NCBI GenBank assembly: GCA_003116995.1
Contig: BDSL01000199.1
Span: 1-64,000 of the forward strand
From: Yamagishiella unicocca
Taxonomy: Eukaryota > Chlorophyta > Chlorophyceae > Chlamydomonadales > Volvocaceae
DNA: 64,000 nt
Direction: 5' to 3'
The translations under genes were made by a program, and so were the position numbers. The notes under the pieces are model-generated. The model did not search any database and was not told the origin of the DNA. It worked only from the letters and a program-made list of their open reading frames with translations. Shown in pieces: positions 30,473 to 48,781 of this stretch; the first letter of the stretch is position 1, and each line of letters opens with the position of its first letter.

Positions 30473-31047
30473 GTGTCCGGTGCACTGCCAGGCCCCTGCA
30501 CCTCCAGGATGCGCCAGTAACCTGCGGGCCCGCCTGGCCCCTCTGGTGCGGGCCCCTTGCGGTTATTTGACTGATGCGGCAGCACAGCAAGGCTGGCAGC
30601 AGCTGTACACCGGCAGCGCTGCCAATTGTCCTATCATCATGACTGGAGGGGAAGAGGGTGTCCCGCCCAACACGCTGCAGCTGCTCTGCAAGGTCGGCCT
30701 GGGTCAATTTGCAGGAAGGAGGCAGGGAGGGAACGAGGAAAGGATGGCATGGTGGTCGTGGGTATGGAGCAAGCAGGAGCAGCTGGATGGAGGACACCCT
30801 GCCTCTCCTATTATCCCAGTCCTGTCAATCGGTGTCTCTCGATACCGCCCAACAATGACAATTGGACGAATGGCTTCTGATGGGATGCCGGGGGCGTGTG
30901 ATAGTGGCGGTGGCGTCGAACAGGCGCAGGCCGTGGGCGTGGCAAGGCAGACGTACGATTCTGCGAATGAACGAGCGTTTCCGGACCCTTGGCCACGCAG
31001 CCAGGCGTTAATTTTTACTTGCCAAGGCAGCTTCTGCTTCCAGGCAG

Positions 31048-31182
31048 GAGCGTCGTTACTGGGACCCCGCCGCCACCGGCGCCTTCTACATCCGCATGCA
31101 CGACTTTCTGCAGCTGGCGACCTTCAACATCTCCACCATGGACGGCCTGCAGCTGCGCAATGCGGATGGCATATTCAAGTAG
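31048..31182 (+). pseudogene. Protein-like exon fragment inside the second element
   Basis: After a plausible CAGGCAG acceptor, the frame reads ERRYWDPAATGAFYIRMHDF then LQLATFNISTMDGLQLRNAD and stops. Composition is protein-like. It may be a captured host exon or an element-specific domain; not recognised. Confidence 0.3.
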
Positions 31183-31740
31183 TCAAACTGGCTGTCCACT
31201 GCGCGGCACTCCCAGCCGAACGGTGGCAACACTACTGCAACTGGCAACTCGGCATGCTCGAGCAGCAGCAGGCTGGCACTGGTGTGACGGGGATTACCAC
31301 CTGACGCGGCACGTGCCCAACACACTGCTGGGCAGGAACGCGGGCTGGATGTGGTGCGTAGCTGCATTTGTTATACTTTTGTGGGCCAAACTGCGGGCCT
31401 AATAATTCCTGACTATTGCAGTTGCCAATCGCCGCATTCCCGTGCGGGTGGAGGATGCACGTTCCTTAGTTCGATGTTCGTTAGTCGCAGGTGTGGAGGC
31501 GGGGGCGGGGCCGCCCTGCAATAGGAATTGACAAAAGACGTGCCAAACAGAGCGTGTCGGAGTTCAGGCTGCAGTGGTAACTGTCGAGACAACTGCCTAT
31601 GTTGTGCATACATAGCCCAGTAGCGACAACGCGTTCCACCCCCACCCCCGTGCTTCACGCCTTGCTTTGCCCCACCAATGCGTGTTTCGCCTGCGCTCCT
31701 TACATACGGGTTCCAAATGGCTCACTTCCACACCGCTTGT

Positions 31741-32165
31741 AGGGGCTTCATCCCACGATACCGCTGTGATGCCGCAGCATTGCCCCACAACAAGTCCCAT
31801 GTTGCAGCGGAGTTTGCAGCCATTCCCCAAAAGAGCACGCAGCCCCAACCGCAGTGTTGGGCTCTTGCGTCGTGGTGGTGGAGTGGCACGACTCCACCCC
31901 TGCCGCGGCCACAGCCGCCGCCACCAGTACCCACCCCTGCCACCACCTTCGGCCCAGCCCGCGATCTGGCATGCCTCCACCACTGCCACGGCCCAGCCGT
32001 CGACAGTGGTCACCAACACCTACAAGCGCGCTGCCCACGAAGGGCGGGCACACGAGGGGACTCTCCTGGGGTGCATAGTTGAACTGTTTATTTGTTGTGC
32101 CGTGATGCTCCTTTCCTTGTACGACTGCACCTGCCTCGTGGGTTATAACAGCCCAACACGTTGGT
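31741..32165 (+). repeat. Internal repeat unit, copy 2, of the second element
   Basis: Shares CGCTGTGATGCCGCAGC and the downstream CTCGTGGGTTATAACA block with copies 1 and 3, but is the most diverged. Confidence 0.45.
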
Positions 32166-32271
32166 CCAACCCCAACAACCTCCTCCCAACGCCTCCCCGC
32201 CGTCCAACCTCACAAGTGCGGCTCTCCGCACTCGCTGGACAAGACGCCGCGCCTCTGGACCCCAACGTGTA

Positions 32272-32708
32272 GGGGCGCCGGCGGCAGCGGCACTGCTGTG
32301 ATACCGCAGCCATGCCCACCAGCATGCTCCGCGTTGCAGCGGATCCTGTCGCCCTACCCCTCCCTCCGTCGGCGGGCACCTCGCCTGCCCCTTGCCGCCA
32401 CCCCTCCCACCAGCTTACTTGTTCCCCAACAAGCGGCGAGAACACAAGGGACCCTCCTGGGTGTGCGCAGCTGACTGCCGTTGTACTTATACATACGCCT
32501 CTCACCGTCCAAGGGATGGCCTCATTGGGTTCACAGCTCATAGGGGTTTTTTGGCTAGGGCCGAGTCCGTAGTGCCCTTGCTGGTGCTGGCACTGGTGTA
32601 CTGATTTGGGTATATGATGTGCAGCTAGTTAGGCGGGTTGGGGGATGGAAGGCTCCTTTCCTTATATGACTGCGACCGCCTTGTGGGTTACAATACACCG
32701 ACGTGTTA
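32272..32708 (+). repeat. Internal repeat unit, copy 3, of the second element
   Basis: Shares CACTGCTGTGATACCGCAGC, AGGGATGGCCTCATTGGGTT and CCTTGTGGGTTACAATACACC with copy 1. Confidence 0.6.
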
Positions 32709-33876
32709 TGGCAACCCCTGACGACCTCCTGTCAACGCCCCCAACGTTTAATCACCAGTACCAGCGCCGCCACCACCTCCGGCCCCGCGGATTGACGCAT
32801 CCCTTCTCTGAGTCGGTCCGGTTCAGATCTTGGTATTGCGAAGTCTAGTACGCGTGCGTGCAGCTGACGTGGTTGGTCCAGTGGAAGAGACCACGAGGGA
32901 CCAAATACCGGGTACGAAAGGGTCAGGGGCGCCATCGCGGTGCATGCCGCTGCGCAGGCTTCTGTCGCTGCGGGCAATGGGAAGATGGACCACTGCAGGG
33001 GCCCCAGCCGCCACGGATCCATACGGCTGCCAGCCAGCGCTCTAGGGAAACGTTCCCCAGGCCCATTATCCCAACATATTCGGATGCACGCATGTCTGCC
33101 TAACCGTGCGGTACACCCTGCACGAACAGCACGGCGCGGCTGGGCCGCGGCATGCTCAATATCCATGGCAACAGCATCTTGTGCCTAGAAAGCCCCGTGG
33201 TGTGCTGTCTGCATGGCCGTCACGAGATGCTGGCCAACCCAATAATTGCGCAGCAGGCCCCCCCACTGAGAACGCAGCCAATTCATGCCAGTCGTGTCCC
33301 CCGTCCCCCACCTGTTTTGAGACCTGCACCGATTCAAGAGATATATACCATAAGCATGCCCTTACCTGGACGGGGGTACAGCCGAATGTAACAGGCCTCC
33401 ACGTCGAAGTCGGGCATCGCGAATATGTGGTGTGGGCGCGGGGAGACAAATGGAGGGCAGGATACTCGACACATGTATGCCACTCTCTAACGCCCACGGG
33501 CACTCCAATCTCAGCCAGCACTTTGAAGCGATTCAAAAGCTGCAATGCTCGAGGATATTGATCCGTCCTTAACTTCTTCGCAGCCGGCTGCTGTATTGGG
33601 CTCCAATTGGTGCGACGACGGCTGGCCGAGAAGCGGTTTTCCCATTTACTCTGCCTATCACGACTTAAGATCCGCACGGTAAACTGAGGTTCCTCCAAGC
33701 AGACGATGAAACCGTTTCTATTAGGAGAACGCACTTGCTACGCCGGGTGTCTGTGACAGTGTTGCTGTAAATAGTTGCGGCAGCGAAGTATGTTTTGGGG
33801 ATCACGAGTAGGTGGTCGAGATCTCCTCTTTGATTTCCGCGGAAATCACCACTTTTGCGCGCGCGCGAGGGGCCTC

Positions 33877-34377
33877 TTATGGCGGTGACGCCCTAATTGA
33901 CTAGCTGGCCTCCGTTCCTCCTGAACGACTTCCTCGAACAGTTTGCTGGAGCTCCAATGTACACGACCGACAGTGCATGCGGCAGCTTGAAGAAGGCGTT
34001 GCTCTATCTAGACGGACTGGATCCATGTCGCATGTCTTGGCCATGCCGGTCGCTCCTAGCCCGTACAATGTACCTTAGACGGCTGGCTACACAACAGCAT
34101 CATAGCAGCATGTTCTATCAGTCACTGGTGAAAGTCACTGGTGAGAGCCTTATTGCGACACCGGTATCTCTCAGTTTCCAATAGGACCTTCTTGTACGCA
34201 TGCCTACGCTGCAGGCTACACCCATAGATCCTTTCAAACAGCACAGCCGCATATACAGCCTTGCCACCTTCAGGACGTATGCAATGAGGGCCGCAGGATT
34301 GGGAGGCTGAGTTTCTAACGCAGCAATTAGACAGCGGCGCTACGGCATTTGCAGCTTTGTACTCTTGTTTCTCGGTT
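33877..34377 (+). other. Upstream region of the PRP4 kinase gene with an ORF fragment
   Basis: Presumed promoter and 5' UTR of the kinase gene. At 33897-34184 an open frame without an ATG start (SWPPFLLNDFLEQFAGAPMY...) has protein-like composition and may be the remnant of an exon. A local CAGTCACTGGTGAAAGTCACTGGTGA duplication lies near 34120. No TATA box stands out. Confidence 0.4.
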
Positions 34378-41591
<7,214 letters not shown>

Positions 41592-41718
41592 ACGAATCCA
41601 ACGGAGGGATGGTCGTGGGGCACGAGCCGTGTGTGTCTACTGCAGGGCAGCAAGGCGGTGTATCGCATTTTAACCCTGCGGCCACCCAGCACAGTTGAGA
41701 CGTATGCGATGACCTACG

Positions 41719-42706
41719 TTAGGCCTCGTTCACAGCTCCACCAGCCGCAATTTTGTTCCTCTTATTGTCCTTGCTTTTTTTCTTGCCGGTATCCTTGTTA
41801 CGGATGGGCTTAGGCGGTGGAACGGGTGGCAGAGTATGCTGTAAATGGTTGGTAATCGCCGCAATCGGATCCTTCTTGTACAGGGGGTGCTGCAGCACTT
41901 GCTGCAAACGTTGCGACTCCTCGAGCCTGCGAGACAAGGAACATACAGCGGGGGCAACAGGCTGCCATCACGGTGAGGGCGGGACAACAGCAGGCCGCAC
42001 ATGCCTCTCCAGCAGGCCTTACAGGATATGTTGTCGCTGCTTGGCCGAATTGACAGCTGTGCCGCGCTGCTTCTTCTGACTGTCGCCCTTTTGGCCGCCT
42101 GCACAGAGGCCCCGCTTGGACACCTCTTCTAGTATGGCACCCAGGGTGCTGAGGTCCGGCAACACCTTACGGGCAGACTTCTGTAGCGGGGACACGCAGC
42201 CAACAGGCAGTGAGCGGAGACTATGCAGCGCCGGGACGACTTACACCGGAATTTACCTTGCTGACCCCGCCAGACTTGGTGGCTAGCAAATTACTGGCGT
42301 GAGTGGTAACCTCTACGTATCAGTAGCAGTAGGAGCGAAGAAAAACATGTTGGAAATGGACAGGGGATTTGCGCCAGGGTTTCATCCCCACTCACTGTCC
42401 AAGAACTGGACCTTCCGCGTCAACTTCTTCTGAATATGAAGCGGAGGAGCCGGACCATCCCACTTGGGTTCTGATAGCTCCTGTGCCTGTTGGGTGGGTG
42501 TCGCGCACATGAGCCGTGCGAATCCAGTGGCGATAATATACAGCACATACCTATCTAGCGCATACCTTCGCGTTCACTAAAGCCTTGAAGCGCTTGCCGC
42601 CTCCAACTTTTTTCTTCACCTGACAGCGCCGCCAGGCCATCGCGCAATCCGACAGTCAGCCTTCAGGACACATATTCACCCAGCGGTAGTCAATCTGACT
42701 CACCAT
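41719..42706 (-). CDS. SLX9-like ribosome biogenesis protein
   Basis: Six minus-strand exons in phase: 42706-42704, 42619-42566, 42480-42396, 42282-42257, 42180-42023, 41926-41719, 177 aa. The sequence runs MVKKKVGGGKRFKALVNAK, then KKLTRKVQFLDTTKSGGVSK, LPDLSTLGAILEEVSKRG, and LLEESQRLQQVLQHPLYKKD followed by PIAAITNHLQHTL. The last block (ESQRLxxVLxHPxxxxDPxxAIxxHLQxT) is the conserved C-terminal motif of SLX9/FAM207 proteins, which act in pre-40S ribosome assembly and export. It ends in a Lys-rich tail (KDTGKKKSKDNKRNK-like), usual for nucleolar proteins. The first coding exon consists only of the ATG. The gene converges with PRP4, with stop codons 127 bp apart. Confidence 0.75.
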
Positions 42707-42985
42707 ATTATACGGGAATTGGTCTAATCCCTTGCAGCTTGCGCCCCAGAAACCTATCGCAAAACCTAAGCAGTAGGCAGTTATGAGGTGCCTACTATCT
42801 GTGTCGATATAAATGAGAAGCAGTTGCTTAAGGCTGGTTCAAGTGTTGTGCGTGTGCTCAACTGCCGGTTAGTACGGAAGAAAGCAGCTTGGCCAAGCCC
42901 AGGGGCCTGGCCACGCCATGGACAATCACACGCAAATCCTAACCCCTTGCCTCTAAAACTACATTCGCATTTGGTCGTTCCATAC

Positions 42986-45223
42986 ATGCAGACCTCTACT
43001 CCGGGCTGCCGTCCGGTTCCCGCTTTAGCTAGGATCCCACAACATGGTATTGGCTGCAAGAGCAAGTTCATTTTCGGCAACAAGTTATTGCACACAGCTT
43101 GCAAGGTTCCTCCGAACGACCGCCGCCTCGATAACGTTTCCCAGCGGTGCGCTCCGTCCTGGAGTCCGTTCCCACGCCAGGCAACTGCGCAAGGCATAGC
43201 GGAAGAGGACGGTACTGGGCAGTTCCTGAGCGACGATGAGGTGCTGCGGACTCCCTGGGGGGGGGCGGCAACATTGTAGCTCTGTTCGTGGGCGATTGGG
43301 ATGGTGGTGGGGTCGCATAGGGGTAGCGAGATGCGGGGGCGACAATGCCTGCGGCACCCTTAGGATTGCAAGACGCGTTTCAGTGGCAAGCGGATGCAGA
43401 CCATCCCCGGTGCGAGTTTCCTCAATCCCCCCTCTCATTCCTCCTAATAGCATGTACCCTTTATTGCCACCCCCGCTCCGCATTCGTCGCTCCACTCCCC
43501 CCAGGTGGATGAGCTCATTGCCGACGCCGCCGGCTTCATCTGTGTGCTGGACGAGCTGCGTCCCCTGGACCCCGCGGCGTACAACCCCTTTTACGACGTG
43601 TGGACACGAATCGCAAAGATACCGCCCGCGGAGCGGCACAGGTGGGCGGGTAGGGGTGTGTTGTGGAGCAGGGTTGGGACAGAGAAGGAACATCACGGCA
43701 GAGCGCTACCGGGGGCTGGAGTTAGGCCTGTGGGAGCGGCCAACCCCGCGGTGCCTTGAGGGACTGGCGGCATGGTAATGGTACGGGGGGACCTGCCCGC
43801 TCACTTGTCATACGCTGCTTGCCAGCTCAGGGGTGGCGCCTCTCCCCGCCCCACCTAGGCTGCTGGACGAGCTGGAGCCGGGGTCGCTCCGTAACCTGTG
43901 GAAGGCCAGTATGGCCCGCTATGTGCTGGACGAGCGCCGCAGCCTGGAGCTCTTCAGCGACACCAGCGTGTGGGACGACTACCCGGGAGAGCCGGGGCAG
44001 GTGGGGGCCGAGAACCCTGGATGAACGTGTACAGGTGGAGGGGAGCGTCTGTGATCAGGAGCGGGGCTGGCGTCCGTTGCTGGTCCTGCCTCGACGAGGG
44101 CGGGGGGGAGGAGGGGCTGGTGGTTGGGTCGCAGGTGGTTGGGTCGCAGGGGCACACACTAGTATGAAGGAGAGCGGGATGTGCCATGAAGCTGGGGCGC
44201 AGTACCCGCTCCCCCTGCGCAACCATAGGGAAGAAGGGACTGTGTGCGGCAGCGGAGTGGCAGGGGCTCCAGCGCGTTCTCCTGATAGTACTGCACTGCA
44301 CTGCACTGCTGGCTGCTGGCTGAGCGGCCACCTCTCCGCAGCTGCACGCCGGGCCCCCCGCACACTCCTCCCATGCCTCCCACGCCGAGGCCCCCTCAAC
44401 GCCAGGTGTTCGTGTACGAGGGCCGCTGTGAGCGTTACGAACTGGACGGCGCCGGAGCGACCTTACAGGTGGACCGGGAGCGGCAGGAGGCGCTCCAGGG
44501 CCCCCCCTCCGCCGCCTCCGCCCCTTGGCTGCGGCCCCTCCCCACCTCCTTCGAGATGCCCGTCACCCGCTTCACACAGCTCTTCTTCGTGCCGCCCGGC
44601 GACTGGAGCGCCAGGGCAGCTGCGGCAGGATGGGGAGGTGGAGACGGGCGTGCCGAGCCCGGGGAGCCCCTGCCCCCTCCCCCGGTATACAGCCGGGTGG
44701 TGCTGCCCTTCGTGGGTGAGCGCTGCCCCGGGTCTCCGCCTGGGTGGTGACTACGGCGGGAGGGTATCACTCCATTCACCACCCCACGTAACGCACTCCT
44801 AGCCAACAACGTGCTCGGCCCCCCGCTCGCTCCGGCCCCCGCACGTCCTCAGGCCCGCTGGACCGGTGGTGGGAGGCCATCTACTGCCGGCTGCAGGTGG
44901 AGCTGACCCTCACCCCCGTCAGCCGGGACGCAGGGGCGGACCTGCTGCTGCTCTACCCGGAGGACCCGGAGGCCGGCGGGGAGGGGGAGGGGGGCCCGGG
45001 GGGGTGGGCGCTGCGGGCCCCCGACTGCCTGCCGCCCGGCCGGCTGTGGCCCGCACCCGACCCCGCGGCTCACTCCTGGTCGCCCCTCAGCGGCGGCCCC
45101 CGTGACTACATGCGGGTGGCGGGACCCGGGGTGTACGTGGGGTGCGCGTACCGGCAGGGCCCCAGGCCGGGAGAGTACCGCGAGGAGGACTGCGTTTACT
45201 TCGCAATTGCCAGGAAGGCGTGA
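42986..45223 (+). CDS. Unrecognised protein with a possible chloroplast transit peptide, 404 aa
   Basis: Five exons in phase: 42986-43240, 43505-43641, 43859-44000, 44406-44715, 44853-45223. The first 45 residues (MQTSTPGCRPVPALARIPQH...) are basic, Ser/Thr-containing and nearly free of acidic residues, like a plastid transit peptide. The body includes VDELIADAAGFICVLDELRP, SLRNLWKASMARYVLDERRS, a β-rich region with FVYEGRCERYELDGAGATLQ and MPVTRFTQLFFVPPGDW, then GPLDRWWEAIYCRLQVELTL. It ends DYMRVAGPGVYVGCAYRQG and a short KA tail. No family recognised; the two-part layout (helical N, β-rich C) could be a lipocalin- or fibrillin-like fold, but no signature supports that. The first exon's donor (GAG/GTGCTG) is weak. 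Confidence 0.6.
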
Positions 45224-46843
45224 AGGAAGCAGGGCGCTGAAACCCGACACCGCGGACCCACGGCCATACTCTACTTAAACCACTTAAGGCGCAACCCTCC
45301 AGATACAGCCTCTTTTGGTGGTGATGGCGGGAGTGGACGGAGTAGTGGTTTGGCTGCCACAAGGCAGGGAGGGCGCCGTCGTGCCGAATATTGGTTGTTG
45401 TGGCGAAGCAGGTGATGTCGTGATGCTTCATGTCAGGCTAGCGGTGCCTCGGGCCGTGATGCGCCACAAATGAATGAAAAATGATCGGGTAGCTAGCCTC
45501 ACGTCAGGGGGTTCACCAACGAGCCGATCCTTAGCCAGCCGAGGGCGGCCGAGAACAACAGGATGTTCGTCCCTGTGCGTCCAGGACCTTCAATACCTTC
45601 CATTGTGGTATTTCCGATTTTCCGTCGCCAGGCTGCCTTTGAGCTCTTTGAACCTTCCATTGTGGTATTTCCGATTTTCCGTCGCCAGGCTGCCTTTGAG
45701 CTCTTTGAACTAAACTAAAGATACTTCTGAGTTACTTGCATCCGCCATATGTTATGTCTTGTATGGTCTATAGCTATGTATACCTGTACACCGTTGACTC
45801 GACAAAGGCGAACCGGCTATGTGTACCTGCTCTGCAGGCTTCTGTTGCATAAGCGCAAGGACGCTCACGGGCCAGCCTACCCTCGTAACACGCAATGGAT
45901 GCTGCTAATGCCGTCCCAACAACTTCTGCCTTCGCCACTTCATGCGCCTTCCGTTCATAAACCGCACCCTGGTAGGCCTTGCTATCATGTTGTCACAACA
46001 GAGAGAGCTGCTCATCGAACAAATTATGTGACGGGTGAACAGCTTTTCGGCTTGGGTGATTTACGGGCAGCAAGTCTGTCGAGACTGCCCGCGGTGGCGG
46101 ATATGACTCGCTTGACCTGCGGTCCACCGGCAACGAACAGGCGGGTTACCTACCACAGAGGCACTCCGTGTGCGCCTGTGGCGATACGATCCCCGGCTGC
46201 CGACAAGACTACTGGCCAGGCGCTACTGGGAACGAGTTGAGAAGCAAGGCCGCGACCCCCTACCTCTCAGCGGGCTCCGGCGCAGCGATTCGATTTCGAT
46301 GCGAGAGTGCTGCGGGTGATCGTTTCTCATGCGATTCCAGGAGTCTCGCACGGGGCTTATTGTCTAGCTCAAGACTTTACAGTGCACAGTCTGGAGCCGA
46401 AAAGCGGCCATAATGGCCCGCTTTCGGCCTTTACACCAACACACGTGACGAAAGTTCGACACATAGGGCCCTACGCTCACCAACATACGAAACCTCGTCC
46501 AAAGAAACCACGAACGACTCACTCCGACTGCACAGAACGTCGTTTCTATTATACCAGGTAGACAACAGATACAGCCCCGCTGATAATCGGGCTGAAAACA
46601 CCCACCGCGCGCCTGTTTGTGCGACACTCTGTTCCCGCCAAGTCTAAGGGAAACGATGACCGACCTACAACCGCACTCGTACCGCGACGCGGCACGGGGC
46701 CCAAAACGAGCCTTACTACGACCCAACCGAAGTAGAACTAACATGCTAGTGACTAATGATGGTTTTGACGGTAATTTGTCGATGACGGTGAAATGTTGTG
46801 ACAATGTGCCCACAGGTTACCCCGTGTTCGACTTCCATCTGCG
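45224..46843. other. Intergenic region with a 57-bp duplication and a hairpin
   Basis: Two identical 57-bp units starting CCTTCCATTGTGGTATTTCC lie at 45596-45652 and 45653-45709. An imperfect hairpin (CCGAAAAGCGGCCAT / ATGGCCCGCTTTCGG) lies at 46397-46427. A 163-codon open frame at 45749-46240 (MLCLVWSIAMYTCTPLTRQR...) has no recognised domain and no splice context. GC content is lower than in genes, which suggests repeat-derived DNA. Confidence 0.55.
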
Positions 46844-46879
46844 CAAGACGGGCCTCAACGTCCCTCAGCTCCTTCCGCG

Positions 46880-47471
46880 CCTGCCGCAGCTTTTGTTCTC
46901 ATAGGTTGTCTCCGGCCTCTCGACCAGTGGCTTCAGGACATTGTACTGCTCCAGGGGCCCCAGGTGTGCACGTGTCCATGGTGGCCGGCCTTGCCAGAAT
47001 TGGTCGGGAAGAACAGGTGGTTGGTAAAGTTCTACCCAACGCTAGAGCAACGGATGGCTTTTCCTGGCACGCGTCTGTGTTTTAGCAAACTTCACAGCCA
47101 CACCGCCACCACACAAAAAACCACAGGCAAACAGGGAAGCTCACCAAAGCCTTGTTACTAACCTCACCTTGATGCTAGACCGGGAGGCATGTGCCCCCGC
47201 CGCCCCTTCCGAGGCTGCCTTGGCCGCAGCAGCAAGCAGGGTGTCCCAAGGATTTGAGGTGTTTTCTTGCGGGAGCTGAAGCCCCTCCGCCTTCACCCTG
47301 CATGAATGGAACATGGTAGGTACTAGAACACGGAGCATGGTAGTGCCGCACGTTCCCCTGTAAAATCACTCACTGTTCCCCAAGTTCTGCCATGAGTTCC
47401 CTAGCACGGCTAACACCCTTGACCAGTTGCTTGGCGACGCACTCCTCTTTCTTGCGGGGCCATTCATACAC
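46880..47471 (-). pseudogene. Coiled-coil protein gene fragment, copy 1 (frameshifted)
   Basis: Minus-strand exons 47471-47374 (VYEWPRKKEECVAKQLVKGV...), 47297-47168 (VKAEGLQLPQENTSNPWDTL...) and from 46945 (YNVLKPLVERPETTYEN...) are in phase and predict a charged, helical, probably coiled-coil protein. Copy 1 lacks one base at about 46888-46895 relative to copy 2 (AACAAAAGCTGC against AACACAAGGCTGC), which breaks the frame of ENTRLRQARKELRDVEARL. Downstream of the break the old frame can be followed (LAQMEVEHG) beyond the duplication boundary, so copy 1 may be the original locus. 5' exons are unclear; no family recognised. Confidence 0.45.
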
Positions 47472-47499
47472 CTACAGGAAAGCAATAGGGCCCGGGAGA

Positions 47500-47711
47500 A
47501 TTCGTGCCCTTTGTGGAGACGTGTCTTCAGCTCTAGTGGACGCGTCTTCAGCCGTTTTGGATGCGCCTTCGACCCTAGTGGACGCGCCTTCAACCCTTGT
47601 GGACGTGTCTTCAGCCCTAGAAGACGTGTCTTCACCACTAGTGGACGCGCCTTCAGCGCCAGTGGATGCGCCTTCGACACTGTGGGACGCGCCTTCAATA
47701 ATTGTGGACAC
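47500..47711 (-). repeat. 21-bp coding-type VNTR encoding heptads (copy 1)
   Basis: Nine 21-bp units read on the minus strand as EGASTRV / EDTSTRA-type heptads (e.g. EGASTGAEGASTSGEDTSS). The frame is open from 47711 to 47472. It probably belongs to the same minus-strand gene, but joining splice sites were not found. Confidence 0.6.
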
Positions 47712-48781
47712 CCCTACGCTGCATCTTCCTTATCTGGCCAGTCGAAGCCGGAGACTTCTGGGAGGCAGTTGATGTCATCTGCGCCGTCAACGGTCTGGCT
47801 GGGCCCAGAGGTGACATCCCTCTTTTGTAATTGGCTAAAATATTCGGAAGTCTTTTGGTATTTGCGAGCCGGACATGTTTTCGACGTCACATATATCACA
47901 GGTTTCCCTCCGAAGTGTAGGTAAAATTGGATAAGGTAGGATGCCCGTCCGTGACAAAAAAGATATGAGTATACCTGTAGAAAACAAAAGCGAAAAATGG
48001 TGGTATAGGGCAGAGTTCGTTGGTACAACGTCCACGACATTAGAAGACGCGGCGTCTTCGACTGTTGAAGGCATGCGTCTACGGGAGTTGAAGACGCAGA
48101 GTGTAACGATGAGCTGCACCCTTATGTATAAACCTTCACTCTACAAACAAACATATAGGGCCAATCCGCTGAATGTGGTCCATGAGTTAGACGGGGGACG
48201 CCCCTGCGGCCTCGGCGAGCGGGGCCCTTGCCGACCCTGGCTCCCCTGTCCTGTTTGCCTGTGACCTCGATCGAGTGCTGCTGCCTCATGGCCCTGCGGT
48301 CCCGTCGGCGGCAGTGTCGTGGGTGGGAGAAGGATGTTGGTTGACGACCACAAGGAGCAACCCCGTTTGAAGGTGGCGCCGAGCGCCTCCGTTAGGAGTT
48401 GCAGTCGGAGACACCGCTGTTTCAGGGTGAAGAGCACCATAACCCGACACCGCGGACCCGCGGCTGCTGCCTGCCGCTGTCGCGCTGGGTGGCGATGAGG
48501 ATAGACTGCTGGCTTATCTGCCACAGAATGGCAAAACGGGGAGGGGTCCCCGCGCGCTTACGGGACGGTGGTGGTGGCGGCGAATGTGGATGCGGCGGTA
48601 AAGGTGGTTGTTTGTTTGGACAGAGGCCGGGGGCAAACGAAGCCGGGGTGGCGCTTGTCCTTGTTATCTAGGGCTCTTAACTTCCGACGCAATCTAGGCG
48701 CTGCACCTTACGCTGTGTCCTCGCATGCGTGGCTGTACTAGTGCGCTCGGTGAGATCAGCGGCTGGTTACCCGAAGGACGG

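Larger units (their letters stand above)
29227..33876. mobile_element. Second inverted-repeat element, about 4.65 kb, abutting the first
   Basis: About 110 bp at 29227-29335 recur inverted at about 33765-33876. Shared landmarks are GAGGGGCCTC at the tip, AAGTGGTGA, the palindromic core TTTCCGCGGAAATC, AAAGAGGAGATC, GACCACCTACTCGTGATCCC and AAAACATACTTC. No transposase was recognised inside, so it looks non-autonomous. The interior is built largely of three diverged copies of one 350-440 bp unit. Confidence 0.65.

Noticed and set aside
30396..31304. 302-codon plus-strand ORF in element 2
   Set aside because: It starts without a convincing context, has mixed composition, and overlaps the repeat unit and the protein-like fragment in another frame. 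Probably chance.
42788..42985. Upstream extension of the plastid-protein ORF (PTICVDINEKQ...)
   Set aside because: The frame there opens with GTG, not ATG. The first in-frame ATG at 42986 gives a better transit-like start.
45749..46240. 163-codon ORF in the gap before the duplication
   Set aside because: Open but without domain, splice context or conserved-looking blocks; reported only within the intergenic entry.
46397..46427. Imperfect hairpin CCGAAAAGCGGCCAT/ATGGCCCGCTTTCGG
   Set aside because: Short, with mismatched pairing and no neighbouring gene end; not enough to claim a function.
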